A stretch of 64,000 bases of DNA from Paenibacillus hunanensis (GTDB taxonomy: Bacteria; Bacillota; Bacilli; Paenibacillales; Paenibacillaceae), in NCBI RefSeq assembly GCF_014645615.1, contig NZ_BMMB01000003.1, positions 372,001 through 436,000 on the forward strand, given 5' to 3'. The notes beneath the pieces were generated by a model, which was not told the origin of the DNA, did not search any database, and saw only the letters and a list, made by a program, of their open reading frames with translations. The position numbers were made by a program, and so were the translations under genes. This document shows, one piece after another, positions 1 to 8,798 of the stretch (position 1 is the first letter of the stretch; each line of letters opens with the position of its first letter).

Positions 1-642
1 GAATACATAGTAGCCATTGCCCACTTCCCACATGATGGCGAATTTATTCGCTTTTGTATCATTGAATTTGTTAGCAAACTGTATCACACCATTCCAGTCC
101 GCAGGAACCGCATCGATCAGATCCTTGTTATAAAATACCGCTGTCGTCTCAACCGACTTTGGATATCCGTACAAAATATTATCGTAAGTCAGTGCTTTGA
201 TCGCTAGCTCACTATTACGGGAGCGTGTATCTTCCTCGAACCAGTCGTTAGGCATCAGCACACCAGCGGATACACCCTGTCCGATCTGATCATGCACGCC
301 GGCAAACACATCGGCACCTACACCCGCAGGGCCATCGGTTACCATTTGTCCCATGGACTTATCCGGTCCCAATTCAGCAAACGTTACGTCAACATTGTAC
401 TTCTCTTTGAATGCCTTCGCTGCTTCTTCAATAAATGCTTTCTGATCGCCGCTATCCCATACGGTCAGCTTTGCGCCTTCCTCCGGTAACAGCTCCTGCA
501 TTTCCTCGCTCGCGGCTGGATCAGCAGCAGGCTGACTTGCCGTTCCGCTACCTGCGCCTCCTCCACTACATGCTGACAGAATCAGCAGCATGATCATAAG
601 CACACTTACCAGCGCACTGTACTTTTGACGTAACATAGTCAT
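1..642 (-). CDS. Maltose-type ABC transporter substrate-binding lipoprotein (3' part missing)
   Basis: The gene enters from the left edge, so only the first 214 codons are present. It encodes a secreted lipoprotein: a short basic start, a hydrophobic stretch and a lipobox ending LSAC, then a Gly/Ser/Ala-rich linker. The mature part (LTVWDSGDQ, FAELGPDKSMGQM, ADVFAGVHDQIGQG, YGYPKSVETTAVFYNKDLI) matches the family 1 solute-binding proteins for maltose or maltodextrin. It should capture the sugar outside the membrane for permeases that would lie beyond the left edge. ATG codons at 642 and 636 are both possible; GGAAGG lies just upstream of either. It diverges from a LacI-family regulator, and the AAACGTTT half-palindromes between them suggest control by that regulator. 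The exact sugar (maltose or cyclodextrin) cannot be decided from the fragment. Confidence 0.88.
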   Translation of the reverse strand, partial: MTMLRQKYSALVSVLMIMLLILSACSGGGAGSGTASQPAADPAASEEMQELLPEEGAKLTVWDSGDQKAFIEEAAKAFKEKYNVDVTFAELGPDKSMGQMVTDGPAGVGADVFAGVHDQIGQGVSAGVLMPNDWFEEDTRSRNSELAIKALTYDNILYGYPKSVETTAVFYNKDLIDAVPADWNGVIQFANKFNDTKANKFAIMWEVGNGYYVF

Positions 643-1167
643 TCATCCTTCCATTATGTAATTCAAATTGTGCGCTTCCCTTATACAGTTATGCCAGTTA
701 GAGCAACCGTCGATACAGAGTCTTACGATCCACCCTGTGTAAATATTTGCGCAAACGTTTGTTCATTTTCGCGCAATGTATTATTTATTCGCCAGTTAAC
801 TTCCAGTTATGACAATAATATTATGTAAACGGTTAATGGAAGCGCTTAATTCAACGATTCCATCATAACTCATATTTCCTTTTTGTTAAAACGTTTGCAC
901 AAATCATTTACGCTGATTTTGGGCGATTTTTACAATGTAACCACCATTATGCTTGTTTTATCTACTCCGCAGGCAATATATTTTCATTTTACGCCATTCA
1001 GGTTATTATTAAATGAAGGTTTACACTTCTGCGAGACTTCGATTAACATAGAGACACGACCCGAACATGCTGATTCTTATCTCATGTTCATATGATCTGA
1101 ATTCGATTGCACAAAATCATATTATTTATGCAATATACATCGTGCAACCTAAATTAAGGAGGTACAT
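643..1167. promoter_or_regulatory. Divergent control region with LacI/CcpA-like operators
   Basis: This 525 bp gap separates the divergent binding-protein and LacI-family genes. A perfect CAAACGTTTG palindrome lies at 752-761 and a second AAACGTTT core at 889-896. TGTAAACGGTTAAT at 824-837 and GGAAGCGCTTAAT at 838-850 resemble catabolite-responsive elements with a few mismatches. The likely reading is operators for the adjacent regulator plus carbon catabolite control of the maltose-type transporter. No convincing coding sequence is present here. Confidence 0.6.
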
Positions 1168-2214
1168 ATGTCAGTTACAATTAAAGATGTCGCCAAACGG
1201 GCGGGCGTATCTCCTTCTACCGTATCGCGCGTGCTGTCCAATCATCCTCGAATCAGTCATGCCACCTCTGAAAAGGTCAGAGCGATTATGGAGGATATGG
1301 GCTATCATCCTAACATTATGGCAAAAAGCCTTGTTTCCAAAACGACGCAAAGTCTTGGCGTCATTCTGCCCAAGCCAGCGGAAGAGCTATTCTTAAATAC
1401 GTTCTTTATGGAACTGATTCGGGGTATTGTCGCTCAGGCCAATCGGAATGGCTATGATGTGGTGCTTAGCTCTGGCTCCAGTGAACAGGAAGAAGTCGAT
1501 GCGGTATCTCGCCTTGTATATGGCGGACGGATCGATGGGGCAATCCTGCTCTATTCACGCAAAAACGATCCTGTTGTCGACTTTTTGAGTCGGAATCAAT
1601 TTCCTGCTGTACTGGTAGGACGAAGCGAGCAGCACAGTAATATGATCACCGTTGATACGGATAATATTCAAGCAGCCGCCGATGCAACCCGCCATTTGAT
1701 CCAGATGGGTCATCGCCGAATCGGCTTTGTGAGTGGTCCGCCTGAGCTGGTCGTATCGCTTGACCGGATGGAGGGCTTCAAGCGTGCCCTTCAAGAGGCT
1801 GGACTGGAATATCGTAAAGACTGGATTGTGGAGGGTGAGTTCCTACAGGAGAGCGGCTATCGAGCGATGTCATTTTTCATGAATTTACCGGAGCGCCCGA
1901 CAGCACTTGTCGTTGTCGATGATATGGTGAGCTTTGGCATTTTGCGTGGCTTGCATGAGCTTGGCTATCGAGTGCCTGAGGATGTGGCGATTGTCAGCTT
2001 TAACAATATCGCCCTGTCAGAGCTGTCCACACCACCGCTGACGAGTATCGATATTGGCATTTACCATCTGGGGTATACAGCATCCCAAGCGCTCATTCAG
2101 GCGATTCAGGATAAAAATAAAAACGGCGCTGCGATTCACCATCAGCGGCATATCGTTCCGCATCGTCTCGTGCTGCGCGAATCGTCGATGTTTTCGCCGT
2201 CGACGCCGAAGTGA
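1168..2214 (+). CDS. LacI-family transcriptional regulator (MalR-like)
   Basis: A 348-residue LacI/GalR repressor. Residues 1-60 form the N-terminal helix-turn-helix and hinge (VTIKDVAKRAGVSPSTVSRV, then YHPNIMAKSL). Residues 62-340 are the periplasmic-binding-protein-like effector domain (LGVILPKPAEE, GRIDGAILL, MGHRRIGFVSG, ALVVVDDMVSFG, VAIVSFNN). Length and motifs are typical of the family. An excellent AAGGAGG at 1156-1162 fixes the ATG start. The position divergent from a maltose-type binding protein suggests a maltose or maltodextrin repressor, but the effector is inferred from context only. Confidence 0.9.
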   Translation: MSVTIKDVAKRAGVSPSTVSRVLSNHPRISHATSEKVRAIMEDMGYHPNIMAKSLVSKTTQSLGVILPKPAEELFLNTFFMELIRGIVAQANRNGYDVVLSSGSSEQEEVDAVSRLVYGGRIDGAILLYSRKNDPVVDFLSRNQFPAVLVGRSEQHSNMITVDTDNIQAAADATRHLIQMGHRRIGFVSGPPELVVSLDRMEGFKRALQEAGLEYRKDWIVEGEFLQESGYRAMSFFMNLPERPTALVVVDDMVSFGILRGLHELGYRVPEDVAIVSFNNIALSELSTPPLTSIDIGIYHLGYTASQALIQAIQDKNKNGAAIHHQRHIVPHRLVLRESSMFSPSTPK

Positions 2215-2557
2215 TCGGTTGCATGATAGAATGCTTAGATAAGCACAATCCTGTTTGAAGATAAAAGATTCGATATTTACTATGAATGAATCACAGCAAT
2301 GTTAACTATATTGCTCATACGCCCTGATGTGTATCCTATTTATAAGCGGGATATTCATCAGGGTCTTTTGCTGTGCTTTTCTATTCTCTGAAGAATGTGC
2401 TAACAGCATTTTGGTTAGCGATAATCTTGAGTTAGCATATGAGTTTAACTATCCAATTTTTGTCTATTTTGTGAATTATATTCCAAATTGTGGAATATAA
2501 TGAATGATAAGGTTATTATAAAATTGGTTGTAAATCTAACATAAAGGAGACATGATC
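2215..2557. other. Intergenic region with terminator
   Basis: This spacer of about 340 bp holds the terminator of the upstream regulator (2322-2370) and the AT-rich leader of the next gene, including ATTCCAAATTGTGGAAT near 2480-2500, a short inverted repeat. I see no further gene. Confidence 0.5.
2322..2370 (+). terminator. Rho-independent terminator of the LacI-family gene
   Basis: CCCTGATG (2322-2329) pairs with CATCAGGG (2356-2363) around an AT-rich loop containing a weaker inner stem, and is followed by TCTTTTG. It lies about 110 bp after the stop codon. Confidence 0.65.
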
Positions 2558-2977
2558 ATGAAAACTCGAAACATTGCCGTACTGTCCACTCTGTCGTTAG
2601 CTCTTGCTCTCACTGCCGCGCCTACAAGTTTCGCTAATCCTGTATCACCTGATGTTACTGTAAACAACCCGCTTGTCTCTAGCCCTACTCCCATTTCTGT
2701 AAACGATTTCTCAGGTCCTTATCCAGTCAATGGCAATGCTATTGTGGTGCCTCTACGTGGAGAGCTTGTAGCTACAGTAACCCCTAATCGCTATGATACG
2801 TTTTATTTTAAATTAACGAATCTACAAACTGGTGCGGTCATGTCCAATCAATCTTACAGTGGTAGCAGTCAGTACGGATTCCGCATAAGCAACAATAATC
2901 TTGTAGGAAATTATTCCGTTCAAATTACCTCCAGTTCTGGTAGCAGTAGTGGTACATTTGTATTAAGCTATTTATAA
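2558..2977 (+). CDS. Small secreted protein of unknown function
   Basis: A 139-residue protein with a clear signal peptide (MKTRNIAVLS, hydrophobic core, cleavage near TSFA-NP). The mature domain is Ser/Asn/Thr-rich and beta-strand-like (VVPLRGELVATV, YDTFYFKLTNLQTG, GNYSVQITSSSG, GTFVLSYL), like a small extracellular beta-sandwich. I do not recognise the family. An ATG at 2552 is only one base from AAAGGAGA (2543-2550), whereas the ATG at 2558 has normal spacing, so the latter is chosen. It is followed by a strong terminator and is probably monocistronic. Confidence 0.75.
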   Translation: MKTRNIAVLSTLSLALALTAAPTSFANPVSPDVTVNNPLVSSPTPISVNDFSGPYPVNGNAIVVPLRGELVATVTPNRYDTFYFKLTNLQTGAVMSNQSYSGSSQYGFRISNNNLVGNYSVQITSSSGSSSGTFVLSYL

Positions 2978-3536
2978 CCTCAAACTCCACACATCCAATA
3001 TATTTATTCCAACTTTATCAGTATAACTATACCTCCATACATCCACTTCTTCTAAGTATTTTAGAAGAGTGGATGTTTTTTTGTTGGCAAAAATTTTGCT
3101 GATTTTGAATCCAATATGTAATTAGTAACGTATATATAGTATAGCACTCTTCATACTAGGATTTATTTTAGAGAAGAATCCGTCTTGCTTGAAATAGTAT
3201 TCCTTTCTTTGCACTATTTTTTTGCTGATTCCAAAGCGTCGTATTATTAATACAGTCATACTAATTCTTTTTATTCCCAGCAAATATTTAATGCAATTTT
3301 AAGGAACACATCACGTTTCTTTAACGAAGGGGCGCTACAATACAAATAAGAAAAGCAGACACAGCTGTACTTGATTTTCTAAACCGAAACATCAGATTTA
3401 TTCTATCTCTAACTGGTGTCTGTCTGGACAAAGTAAATGTCGCATTTACTTTCTTCTTATCACTTATTCCGTGTTATATGTATCAGCTTCGATGCTGAGC
3501 ATCAACACTCACTTTATGTTTAGGGAGGGCTTCATC
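2978..3536. other. Intergenic region, terminator plus AT-rich spacer
   Basis: This gap of about 560 bp contains the terminator at 3040-3083, then AT-rich DNA without a convincing gene. GCAGACAC-type and GTGTCTG segments at 3356-3362 and 3416-3422 could pair in the leader of the next gene, but this is weak evidence. Confidence 0.45.
3040..3083 (+). terminator. Rho-independent terminator
   Basis: CATCCAC-TTCTTCTAA pairs with TTAGAAGA-GTGGATG across a 4-5 nt loop, followed directly by a run of seven T. It ends transcription of the small secreted protein. Confidence 0.9.
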
Positions 3537-3719
3537 ATGAAAAAGGACGCTGATCTGTCCATGTGGATGACTCAATTTTTGTGCAGCCCCGATTCCATCA
3601 AGGAGGAACGTTTGGCTGAAGCAGAGGAAGAACATGATCCTGTATTGCTCGAAAGCATTCGTTTCCATCTTGAATTGCGCAATCGTTACGATTTGCTGGA
3701 ACATCATTCTTTGAAGTAA
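3537..3719 (+). CDS. Small acidic protein of unknown function
   Basis: A 60-residue acidic protein with no signal peptide or membrane segment, predicted largely helical (SIKEERLAEAEEEHD, VLLESIRFHLELRNRYDLLE). AGGGAGG at 3522-3528 followed by ATG at 3537 gives an ideal start, so the in-frame extension back to 3471 is probably untranslated. A terminator follows within 60 bp. I do not recognise the family; the ribosome binding site and terminator support a real gene. Confidence 0.65.
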   Translation: MKKDADLSMWMTQFLCSPDSIKEERLAEAEEEHDPVLLESIRFHLELRNRYDLLEHHSLK

Positions 3720-3769
3720 GCCTCACTTCTGATTGTATATCGTGTGCATGAATTCATGCATTGCATGAC

Positions 3770-3805
3770 AAAGCCTCCATTCTTCTATACGGAATGGAGG
3801 CTTTG
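3770..3805. terminator. Bidirectional-type terminator hairpin
   Basis: AAGCCTCCATTC pairs with GAATGGAGGCTT around TTCTATACG, followed by TTTG. It lies between the convergent 60-residue gene and the PepSY gene. The T-run is short. Confidence 0.75.
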
Positions 3806-3999
3806 CTGTGTAAAATTATCGATTAGCTGGATATAACAAAATGGACTGTAGCTCCATCCAATGCAATGCTGCTAGCTGCTTCTTACAGGTAAAGCTTGTA
3901 CGTTTTCTTGCATCTGCCACTTACGATAGCTACCCCACTATCGTACTGGCTGAGCATTTAACATAATACTAGCTTTGACAAGCTTAGCTGTAGCAACTA

Positions 4000-4620
4000 T
4001 TAGTCATTATCTTGGTCGTCGTCATGGTCATCGTAGTCCTTGTCGACTTTGACGATTTTGCCTGTAGCGGCGTCGATCTCAACTTTTGCTTCACCACCTG
4101 TAAAGCGAAGTTCTACTTCATACTGAATGCGTCCATCTTCACGATCGCGCTCCACATCGGTCACTGTACCATTTACGGCTGTTTTTGCAATGGCGATCGC
4201 TTGATCAACGGTTTTAACCTTCGCTGTGCTAGGAACGGTAGCCGATGAAGAGTTATTTCCTTTACCTGGTACAACATAAGCATCATCGTCGTCGTTATCA
4301 TCATTTACGCTTTTCACTACAGCGCCGCTTAGTGCATCGATATGCACATCCACATCGCTACCGTTACTACGATTCACGTCCACTTCATAGTAGAGCTTGC
4401 CACGTTCGCGATCCAGCTCAATACTTTCAACTGTACCACCAGGTACTTTTTGCAGGGCGATTGCTTCTGCACGCTGAATACCGATCACTTTTGAATTGTC
4501 GGGAACGGTTGCACTGCTGTTATTGTTTGATGCAGCGACTACGGTGCCTGCTGCTCCTACCGTCAATGCTGCTGCCAGAATACCAACGCCTGCTTTACGA
4601 TTCATCCATTTGTTCTTCAT
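4000..4620 (-). CDS. Secreted protein with two PepSY domains
   Basis: A 206-residue exported protein. Residues 1-32 are a signal peptide (MKNKWMNRKAG, then an Ala/Gly/Val core). Two PepSY repeats follow: residues 45-105 (IGIQRAEAIALQKVPGG, YYEVDV, HIDALSGAVV) and residues 130-195 (TVDQAIAIAKTAVNG, QYEVELRF, EIDAATGKIV). Asp-rich segments lie between the repeats and at the C-terminus and might bind cations. PepSY domains are extracytoplasmic modules often linked to protease inhibition or cell-surface processes. AAGGAGGA is best spaced for the ATG at 4620; earlier ATGs at 4644 and 4626 are less likely. It lies downstream of another PepSY gene and a two-component system on the same strand, which may regulate it. 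Confidence 0.85.
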   Translation of the reverse strand: MKNKWMNRKAGVGILAAALTVGAAGTVVAASNNNSSATVPDNSKVIGIQRAEAIALQKVPGGTVESIELDRERGKLYYEVDVNRSNGSDVDVHIDALSGAVVKSVNDDNDDDDAYVVPGKGNNSSSATVPSTAKVKTVDQAIAIAKTAVNGTVTDVERDREDGRIQYEVELRFTGGEAKVEIDAATGKIVKVDKDYDDHDDDQDND

Positions 4621-4981
4621 ATTCATTTCCTCCTTCGATATCATCCATTAAGTAATCGAAAACAGATCAAGCGCTATCGTCTTCTCTGTTTTCTGCCCCG
4701 TACAGCTTCATGATCAGAATGTGAATCCGATACGTAATGCTGTCTGTTACTATCTCGCTGTTGCTCGCTGCCGGGCTATGTTATCAATATAAAGCAGCTA
4801 AATGAGATGACTCTGATAATCAGATTAGAAAATGATGAGAACGCACCGATGAGGTTGGTTATCTGCATAGATCAAGCAGAACTAAGCATGGATATGCTCT
4901 ATCTATTGGGATCATTAGCCTGATTTGCACATCGTAATGTGTTCAATAGTGATCGTGTTCGTATTCTTTAATATTTATTCT
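4621..4981. other. Intergenic region between the two PepSY genes
   Basis: This gap of about 360 bp carries the ribosome binding site of the downstream PepSY gene at its left end. I see no strong hairpin with a T-run and no convincing gene. A promoter for the downstream PepSY gene is expected here but was not recognised. Confidence 0.4.
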
Positions 4982-5914
4982 TCAATCTTTATCGTCAGCA
5001 TCGCCCTCGTCATCCCATGTGATCGACATGACTTCACCTGATATCGCATTAATCTGAATGACCGCTTCCCGATCATCGGGTGTATCGATATCCACCAGAT
5101 AATATTGCTGCCCCGTCTTACCGCTGTACTTGAAGTCCACATCGTCCACTTTTCCTTTCACCTGACGAAGTGCGATCTGCTCAGCCTGCTTCTCAGTTAG
5201 TGAATTGGATGCATAGGGCACCGTGCTAGAAGCGTCCTTTTTGCCTGGTGAAGCAGGGTGTGGACGTGGTGATGGCAATTTATCCTTATCATCCTCTCTG
5301 GGCGACTTATTCGGAGTGGTGCTGCTAGATTCGCCTTTTCCACCAGGCACTACCGGGTCTGGAACTGACTGGGTAGATGATGGAGCTGTTGTTGGTGTGG
5401 AAGCAGGCATGTTACTTTCCGCTTTTGAGCGATCCGATTCTGTATTCGCTGGCTCTGTAGGCGTTGCTGTGCTACCATTCTCACCTGGAGCAGACGTTGT
5501 AGAAGATGAGTCTGTAGTGGGCACTGTCGCGCTACCTGATGTTGCTGGAGCCGAATCGGAGGTAGAAGTAGTCGCTTCATTTGAGCTAGAGGAAGCTGTT
5601 GCTTCTGTTCCCGTAGCAGTCGCAACCGTTTGCGTACCTTGCAATTGACGGATCGATTGCACTTTACCATTTTGCGCGCTCACATTTAACTCATAACGGC
5701 CTTTATCCGATTCGAGCTGTACGATGTAGGCATCATTGTTTTTGACAACACTCGTAATTTCTCCGGGGTATTGCGCCTGAATCTGTTCGCCGACCTGAGT
5801 TGCGTTAAGTAAGGGCTTCGCTTGCCCGGACGTATTCCAGACCCAAATGGACGCACATAGAAGAATTAACAGGGCTGCTGCCCCTCCAATGATCCATAAT
5901 CGTTTATTTGACAT
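4982..5914 (-). CDS. Membrane-anchored PepSY-domain protein with Ser/Thr/Pro-rich linker
   Basis: A 310-residue protein with an N-terminal membrane anchor (residues 8-26, IIGGAAALLILLCASIWVW). A PepSY-like region follows (about 35-90, NATQVGEQIQAQYPGEI, RYELNVSAQNGKVQSI). Next is a long low-complexity Ser/Thr/Ala/Pro linker (about 95-225) suited to spanning the cell wall, then a C-terminal PepSY domain (about 235-305, LTEKQAEQIALRQVKG, YYLVDI, IQINAISGEVMSI). ATG 5914 is preferred because AAAGGA is 8 nt upstream, while an ATG at 5923 overlaps that site. It lies just downstream of a histidine kinase gene but is separated from it by a terminator-like hairpin. A role in sensing or modulating envelope proteolysis for that kinase is possible but is only inference. 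Confidence 0.85.
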   Translation of the reverse strand: MSNKRLWIIGGAAALLILLCASIWVWNTSGQAKPLLNATQVGEQIQAQYPGEITSVVKNNDAYIVQLESDKGRYELNVSAQNGKVQSIRQLQGTQTVATATGTEATASSSSNEATTSTSDSAPATSGSATVPTTDSSSTTSAPGENGSTATPTEPANTESDRSKAESNMPASTPTTAPSSTQSVPDPVVPGGKGESSSTTPNKSPREDDKDKLPSPRPHPASPGKKDASSTVPYASNSLTEKQAEQIALRQVKGKVDDVDFKYSGKTGQQYYLVDIDTPDDREAVIQINAISGEVMSITWDDEGDADDKD

Positions 5915-5965
5915 GCTGTTCATCCTTTCGTGTTACCAGATGTAGATTTTCATCGAAATTAGGAT

Positions 5966-6023
5966 CAAAATAAAAACGCCTCATACCGTCTAGAGTGATC
6001 TCCTTGACAGTATACAGGCGTTT
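5966..6023 (-). terminator. Terminator overlapping the histidine kinase stop codon
   Basis: On the minus strand AAACGCCTGTATAC pairs with GTATGAGGCGTTT, followed by TTATTTTG. The 5' arm begins at the kinase stop codon (6022-6024), so the hairpin sits between the kinase and the PepSY gene and could attenuate transcription into the latter. Confidence 0.7.
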
Positions 6024-7470
6024 AATTAGAATTCGCTGAGAAGCCAGCCATATGCTGAGCTGTTGCAGGCAAGGTGACGATAGCCGTTGTACCAGATCCT
6101 TCTTCACTTTCCAACCGAATCGTAGCCCCGAGTGCTTCAGCAATACGCTCAGCAAGCGTCAAGCCTAGTCCCGAGCCACCTGTATCCTGCCTTGTTCGTG
6201 CCTGATCGACCCGGTAAAAGCGATCAAATACCTTTGGCAATTCCGTAGCTGGAATACCGATACCATGATCGATTACTCGAATATAACGATTCCGAGTTCC
6301 CGCTTCGTGATGCTCCGAATGATCAAGCGACCGATCATCGAATCCAAGCTCCAGTATCATATCCTCACTGCTATATTTGCGCGCATTATCCAACAAAATA
6401 AACAGGAGCTGGCGTAGCTTGCCGCCATCTGTCCAAATGGTGCACAGCTCCGCTTCAGCCTGAAGCTCTGCCGATAGCACCACCTCTACACGCCGATTAT
6501 ACGCCTGCCAGAATTCACGGGATAGCTGTGCAGCCTGATGACTGAGATCGACCGGCTCCAGCTTCAGGTTCCACTGCTCCTCATGACGTGCGAGTAATAG
6601 CAGCTGCTCAGTCATTTCCTTCATACGCACCGCTTCAGAATGAATCGCCTCGATCGATTCTGTAAACAAATCTGGCCGCTCCAGCCCACGACGCTTGAGC
6701 AAGCTGGCATAGCTCTCAATGATCGTTAGCGGTGTGCGCAGCTCATGGGAGGCATTGGAAACGAATTGCTTTTGCTTATCATAGTTATTTTCGAGCAGCT
6801 CAATCATTCGGTTAAACGTAATCCCCATCTCATACAGCTCATCCTGCGAACGCTCTTCCAGCTTGATCCGTTTAAAATGACCGCTGCGACGAATCTCACT
6901 CATCGTTGAGGTGAGTGCAGCAATTGGACGAATGACGATCCGACTCAGAATCTGACCAGATAGAAATACCGGAATCATCGCCAGACCGGTTACGATCAAT
7001 AATACAAGCTGTAGCACATTCAGATAGCTCTCTGTCTGCTTCAAGCTCTCGGTCACCTGCACATTTACCACACGACCATCATTCCAAATGATCGGAACCG
7101 ATACAAATACATAGCGATGTCCGTTATCTTTTACAACCTGCGATACGAGACTGGATGCATAGGCAACCGGACGCTGAGATAATTGCTGCTCATTCGGTGA
7201 GGTGACAAGCAGGCTATTGCTGCTCTGCTGGGCGACGATACGAATCATACCTTCGAGCGGAACATACGCACGCAGCAAATCCGCTACAGGCAGATCATTC
7301 GCTGATAAGCGGATGTTATCGGCGACCTTCTCTGTCTGCGATACGATCCGATCCTGCTGCTCACGAATCGTTAACGAGCTGAATACAATATAGACAAGCA
7401 CATTCGTCACAATCAATACGAGCGCAAACAGCACCGACGAATACAGATGAATCCGTCGATTGAGTCTCAT
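6022..7470 (-). CDS. OmpR-partner sensor histidine kinase
   Basis: A 482-residue membrane sensor kinase. Transmembrane segments lie at about 11-33 and 151-175, flanking an extracytoplasmic sensor domain of about 115 residues. A HAMP linker covers about 178-230. The HisKA dimerisation domain has phospho-acceptor His242 in SNASHELRTPL. A HATPase_c domain (about 345-470) has N-box LLDNARKYS, DHGIGIP and GGSGLGL. Its ATG overlaps the response regulator stop codon by four bases (ATGA), indicating translational coupling. The two PepSY genes downstream hint at an envelope-related signal. The architecture is ArlS/CssS-like, but the specific orthologue is not identified. Confidence 0.95.
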   Translation of the reverse strand: MRLNRRIHLYSSVLFALVLIVTNVLVYIVFSSLTIREQQDRIVSQTEKVADNIRLSANDLPVADLLRAYVPLEGMIRIVAQQSSNSLLVTSPNEQQLSQRPVAYASSLVSQVVKDNGHRYVFVSVPIIWNDGRVVNVQVTESLKQTESYLNVLQLVLLIVTGLAMIPVFLSGQILSRIVIRPIAALTSTMSEIRRSGHFKRIKLEERSQDELYEMGITFNRMIELLENNYDKQKQFVSNASHELRTPLTIIESYASLLKRRGLERPDLFTESIEAIHSEAVRMKEMTEQLLLLARHEEQWNLKLEPVDLSHQAAQLSREFWQAYNRRVEVVLSAELQAEAELCTIWTDGGKLRQLLFILLDNARKYSSEDMILELGFDDRSLDHSEHHEAGTRNRYIRVIDHGIGIPATELPKVFDRFYRVDQARTRQDTGGSGLGLTLAERIAEALGATIRLESEEGSGTTAIVTLPATAQHMAGFSANSN

Positions 7471-8171
7471 GATGGCTCCCGCAGTACATAGCCTACGCCA
7501 CGCACTGTATGTATTAGCTCCTGCTCATGACCCTGATCAATTTTTTTGCGTACATAGCGAATATACACATCGACCACATTCGTATCGCCAAAATAGTCAT
7601 AGCCCCACACCGCTGCAAGAATCTGATCTCGATTTAGCACCTGACGCTTATTTTTCAATAAATAAGCCAGCAGATCAAATTCGCGTGGGGTTAGCTCCAC
7701 TGACTGTCCAGCACGCTCTACCTCGCGCGTACTCTCATTCAGACGCAAATCTCCTGCCACCAGCCAGTTGTCTGTCTCTGCCACTTCTGCGCTGCCGCGT
7801 AGCTGCTGCTCCTTGAGCCGAATCGCTGCGCGAATACGTGCCAGCAATTCCTCAATCTGAAATGGCTTGGTCACATAATCATTCGCTCCCAGATCAAGCC
7901 CTGCTACCTTATCCTCCACCGAATCACGCGCCGTCAGCAAAATAACCATCGTCGACGGATCGGTGGCACGGATGCGGCGTAAGATCTCAATCCCGCTCAT
8001 CTCCGGCAGCATCACATCCAGCAGCACCAGATCCCATCCCCCTTCGCGGTACAGATCCCATGCCTGCGCACCATTATACGCCTGCCGAACATCATAGCCT
8101 TCGGCTTCAAGCTCAATCTGTAATAATCGGGAAATCTTATGCTCATCCTCGACAATTAATATACTAGCCAT
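7467..8171 (-). CDS. OmpR/PhoB-family response regulator
   Basis: A 234-residue regulator. The receiver domain (1-115) has the acidic pair EDE near residue 9, phospho-acceptor Asp52 (LVLLDVMLPEMSG), the Thr of VILLTARDS and Lys of DYVTKPF. The C-terminal winged helix (about 135-230) has LTPREFDLLAYLLKN, WGYDYFGDTNVVDVYIRY and IHTVRGVGYVL. GGGAGGG before ATG 8171 fixes the start. The start overlaps the end of the upstream acetyltransferase gene by 8 bp, and the stop overlaps the kinase start by 4 bp, so the three are probably co-translated. Confidence 0.95.
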   Translation of the reverse strand: MASILIVEDEHKISRLLQIELEAEGYDVRQAYNGAQAWDLYREGGWDLVLLDVMLPEMSGIEILRRIRATDPSTMVILLTARDSVEDKVAGLDLGANDYVTKPFQIEELLARIRAAIRLKEQQLRGSAEVAETDNWLVAGDLRLNESTREVERAGQSVELTPREFDLLAYLLKNKRQVLNRDQILAAVWGYDYFGDTNVVDVYIRYVRKKIDQGHEQELIHTVRGVGYVLREPS

Positions 8172-8769
8172 CCACGCCCTCCCGTCTGCCAATCAATTTC
8201 TGGTAGCTGACAATATCGAGCCACTGGTCAAACTTACGTCCTACCTCACGGAAATGAGCGCACTTCTCATATCCATACCGTTCAAACAAGCGAATACTAC
8301 TGGTATTATCCGCGCAAACGGTCGCTACCAGCACGTGGAATCCATGCTGCTGTGCAGCCTGCTCGATAAATACAAGCGCGCGGCTACCGATACCCTTTCC
8401 TGCTTGCTCAGGCTTTAAATAGATCGTAATCTCAGCCGTGGTATCGTACGCTTGCTTCGCTTTGTGGCGAGTTAGCAAAATATAGCCTACTAATATTCCA
8501 GAATCGTTAGCGCGTATTACAGATTCGTTTAAGCTGTCGCTTGCGCCAGCTACTGGCTGCTCATCCGTATCCCGTTCCCCAGCATGCTCTATAATCGCAT
8601 ACGAGCAATAATGAGCAGGCAGATCGAATAGCTGCGCGCGCATCTCATCTAGTGTCAGTGGCTCGGTATGAAACGATACTGTCGTATGCAGTACATAATA
8701 ATTATAAATATCTACAATCTGCTCCACATGCTGCTCTTGAACAGGTACAAATTCCAACGTCGTTTGCAT
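8164..8769 (-). CDS. GNAT N-acetyltransferase, phosphinothricin-acetyltransferase-like
   Basis: A 201-residue GNAT enzyme. The N-terminus (VPVQEQHVEQIVDIYNYYVLHTTVSF) and the EQAGKGIGSRAL acetyl-CoA loop (R/Q-x-x-G-x-G/A type) resemble the Pat/YwnH subgroup that acetylates phosphinothricin or methionine sulfoximine-like amino acids. The C-terminal RLFERYGYEKCAHFREVGRK is also typical. A segment around residues 75-95 (DEQPVAGASDSLNESVIRAN) is an unusual acidic insertion. ATG 8769 follows GGGGGAA and is preferred over 8793. The gene overlaps the response regulator start by 8 bp and may be in its operon. The substrate is inferred from subgroup resemblance only. Confidence 0.82.
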   Translation of the reverse strand: MQTTLEFVPVQEQHVEQIVDIYNYYVLHTTVSFHTEPLTLDEMRAQLFDLPAHYCSYAIIEHAGERDTDEQPVAGASDSLNESVIRANDSGILVGYILLTRHKAKQAYDTTAEITIYLKPEQAGKGIGSRALVFIEQAAQQHGFHVLVATVCADNTSSIRLFERYGYEKCAHFREVGRKFDQWLDIVSYQKLIGRREGVDG

Positions 8770-8798
8770 TCCAAGTTCCCCCGTTACATTCAAAATGA

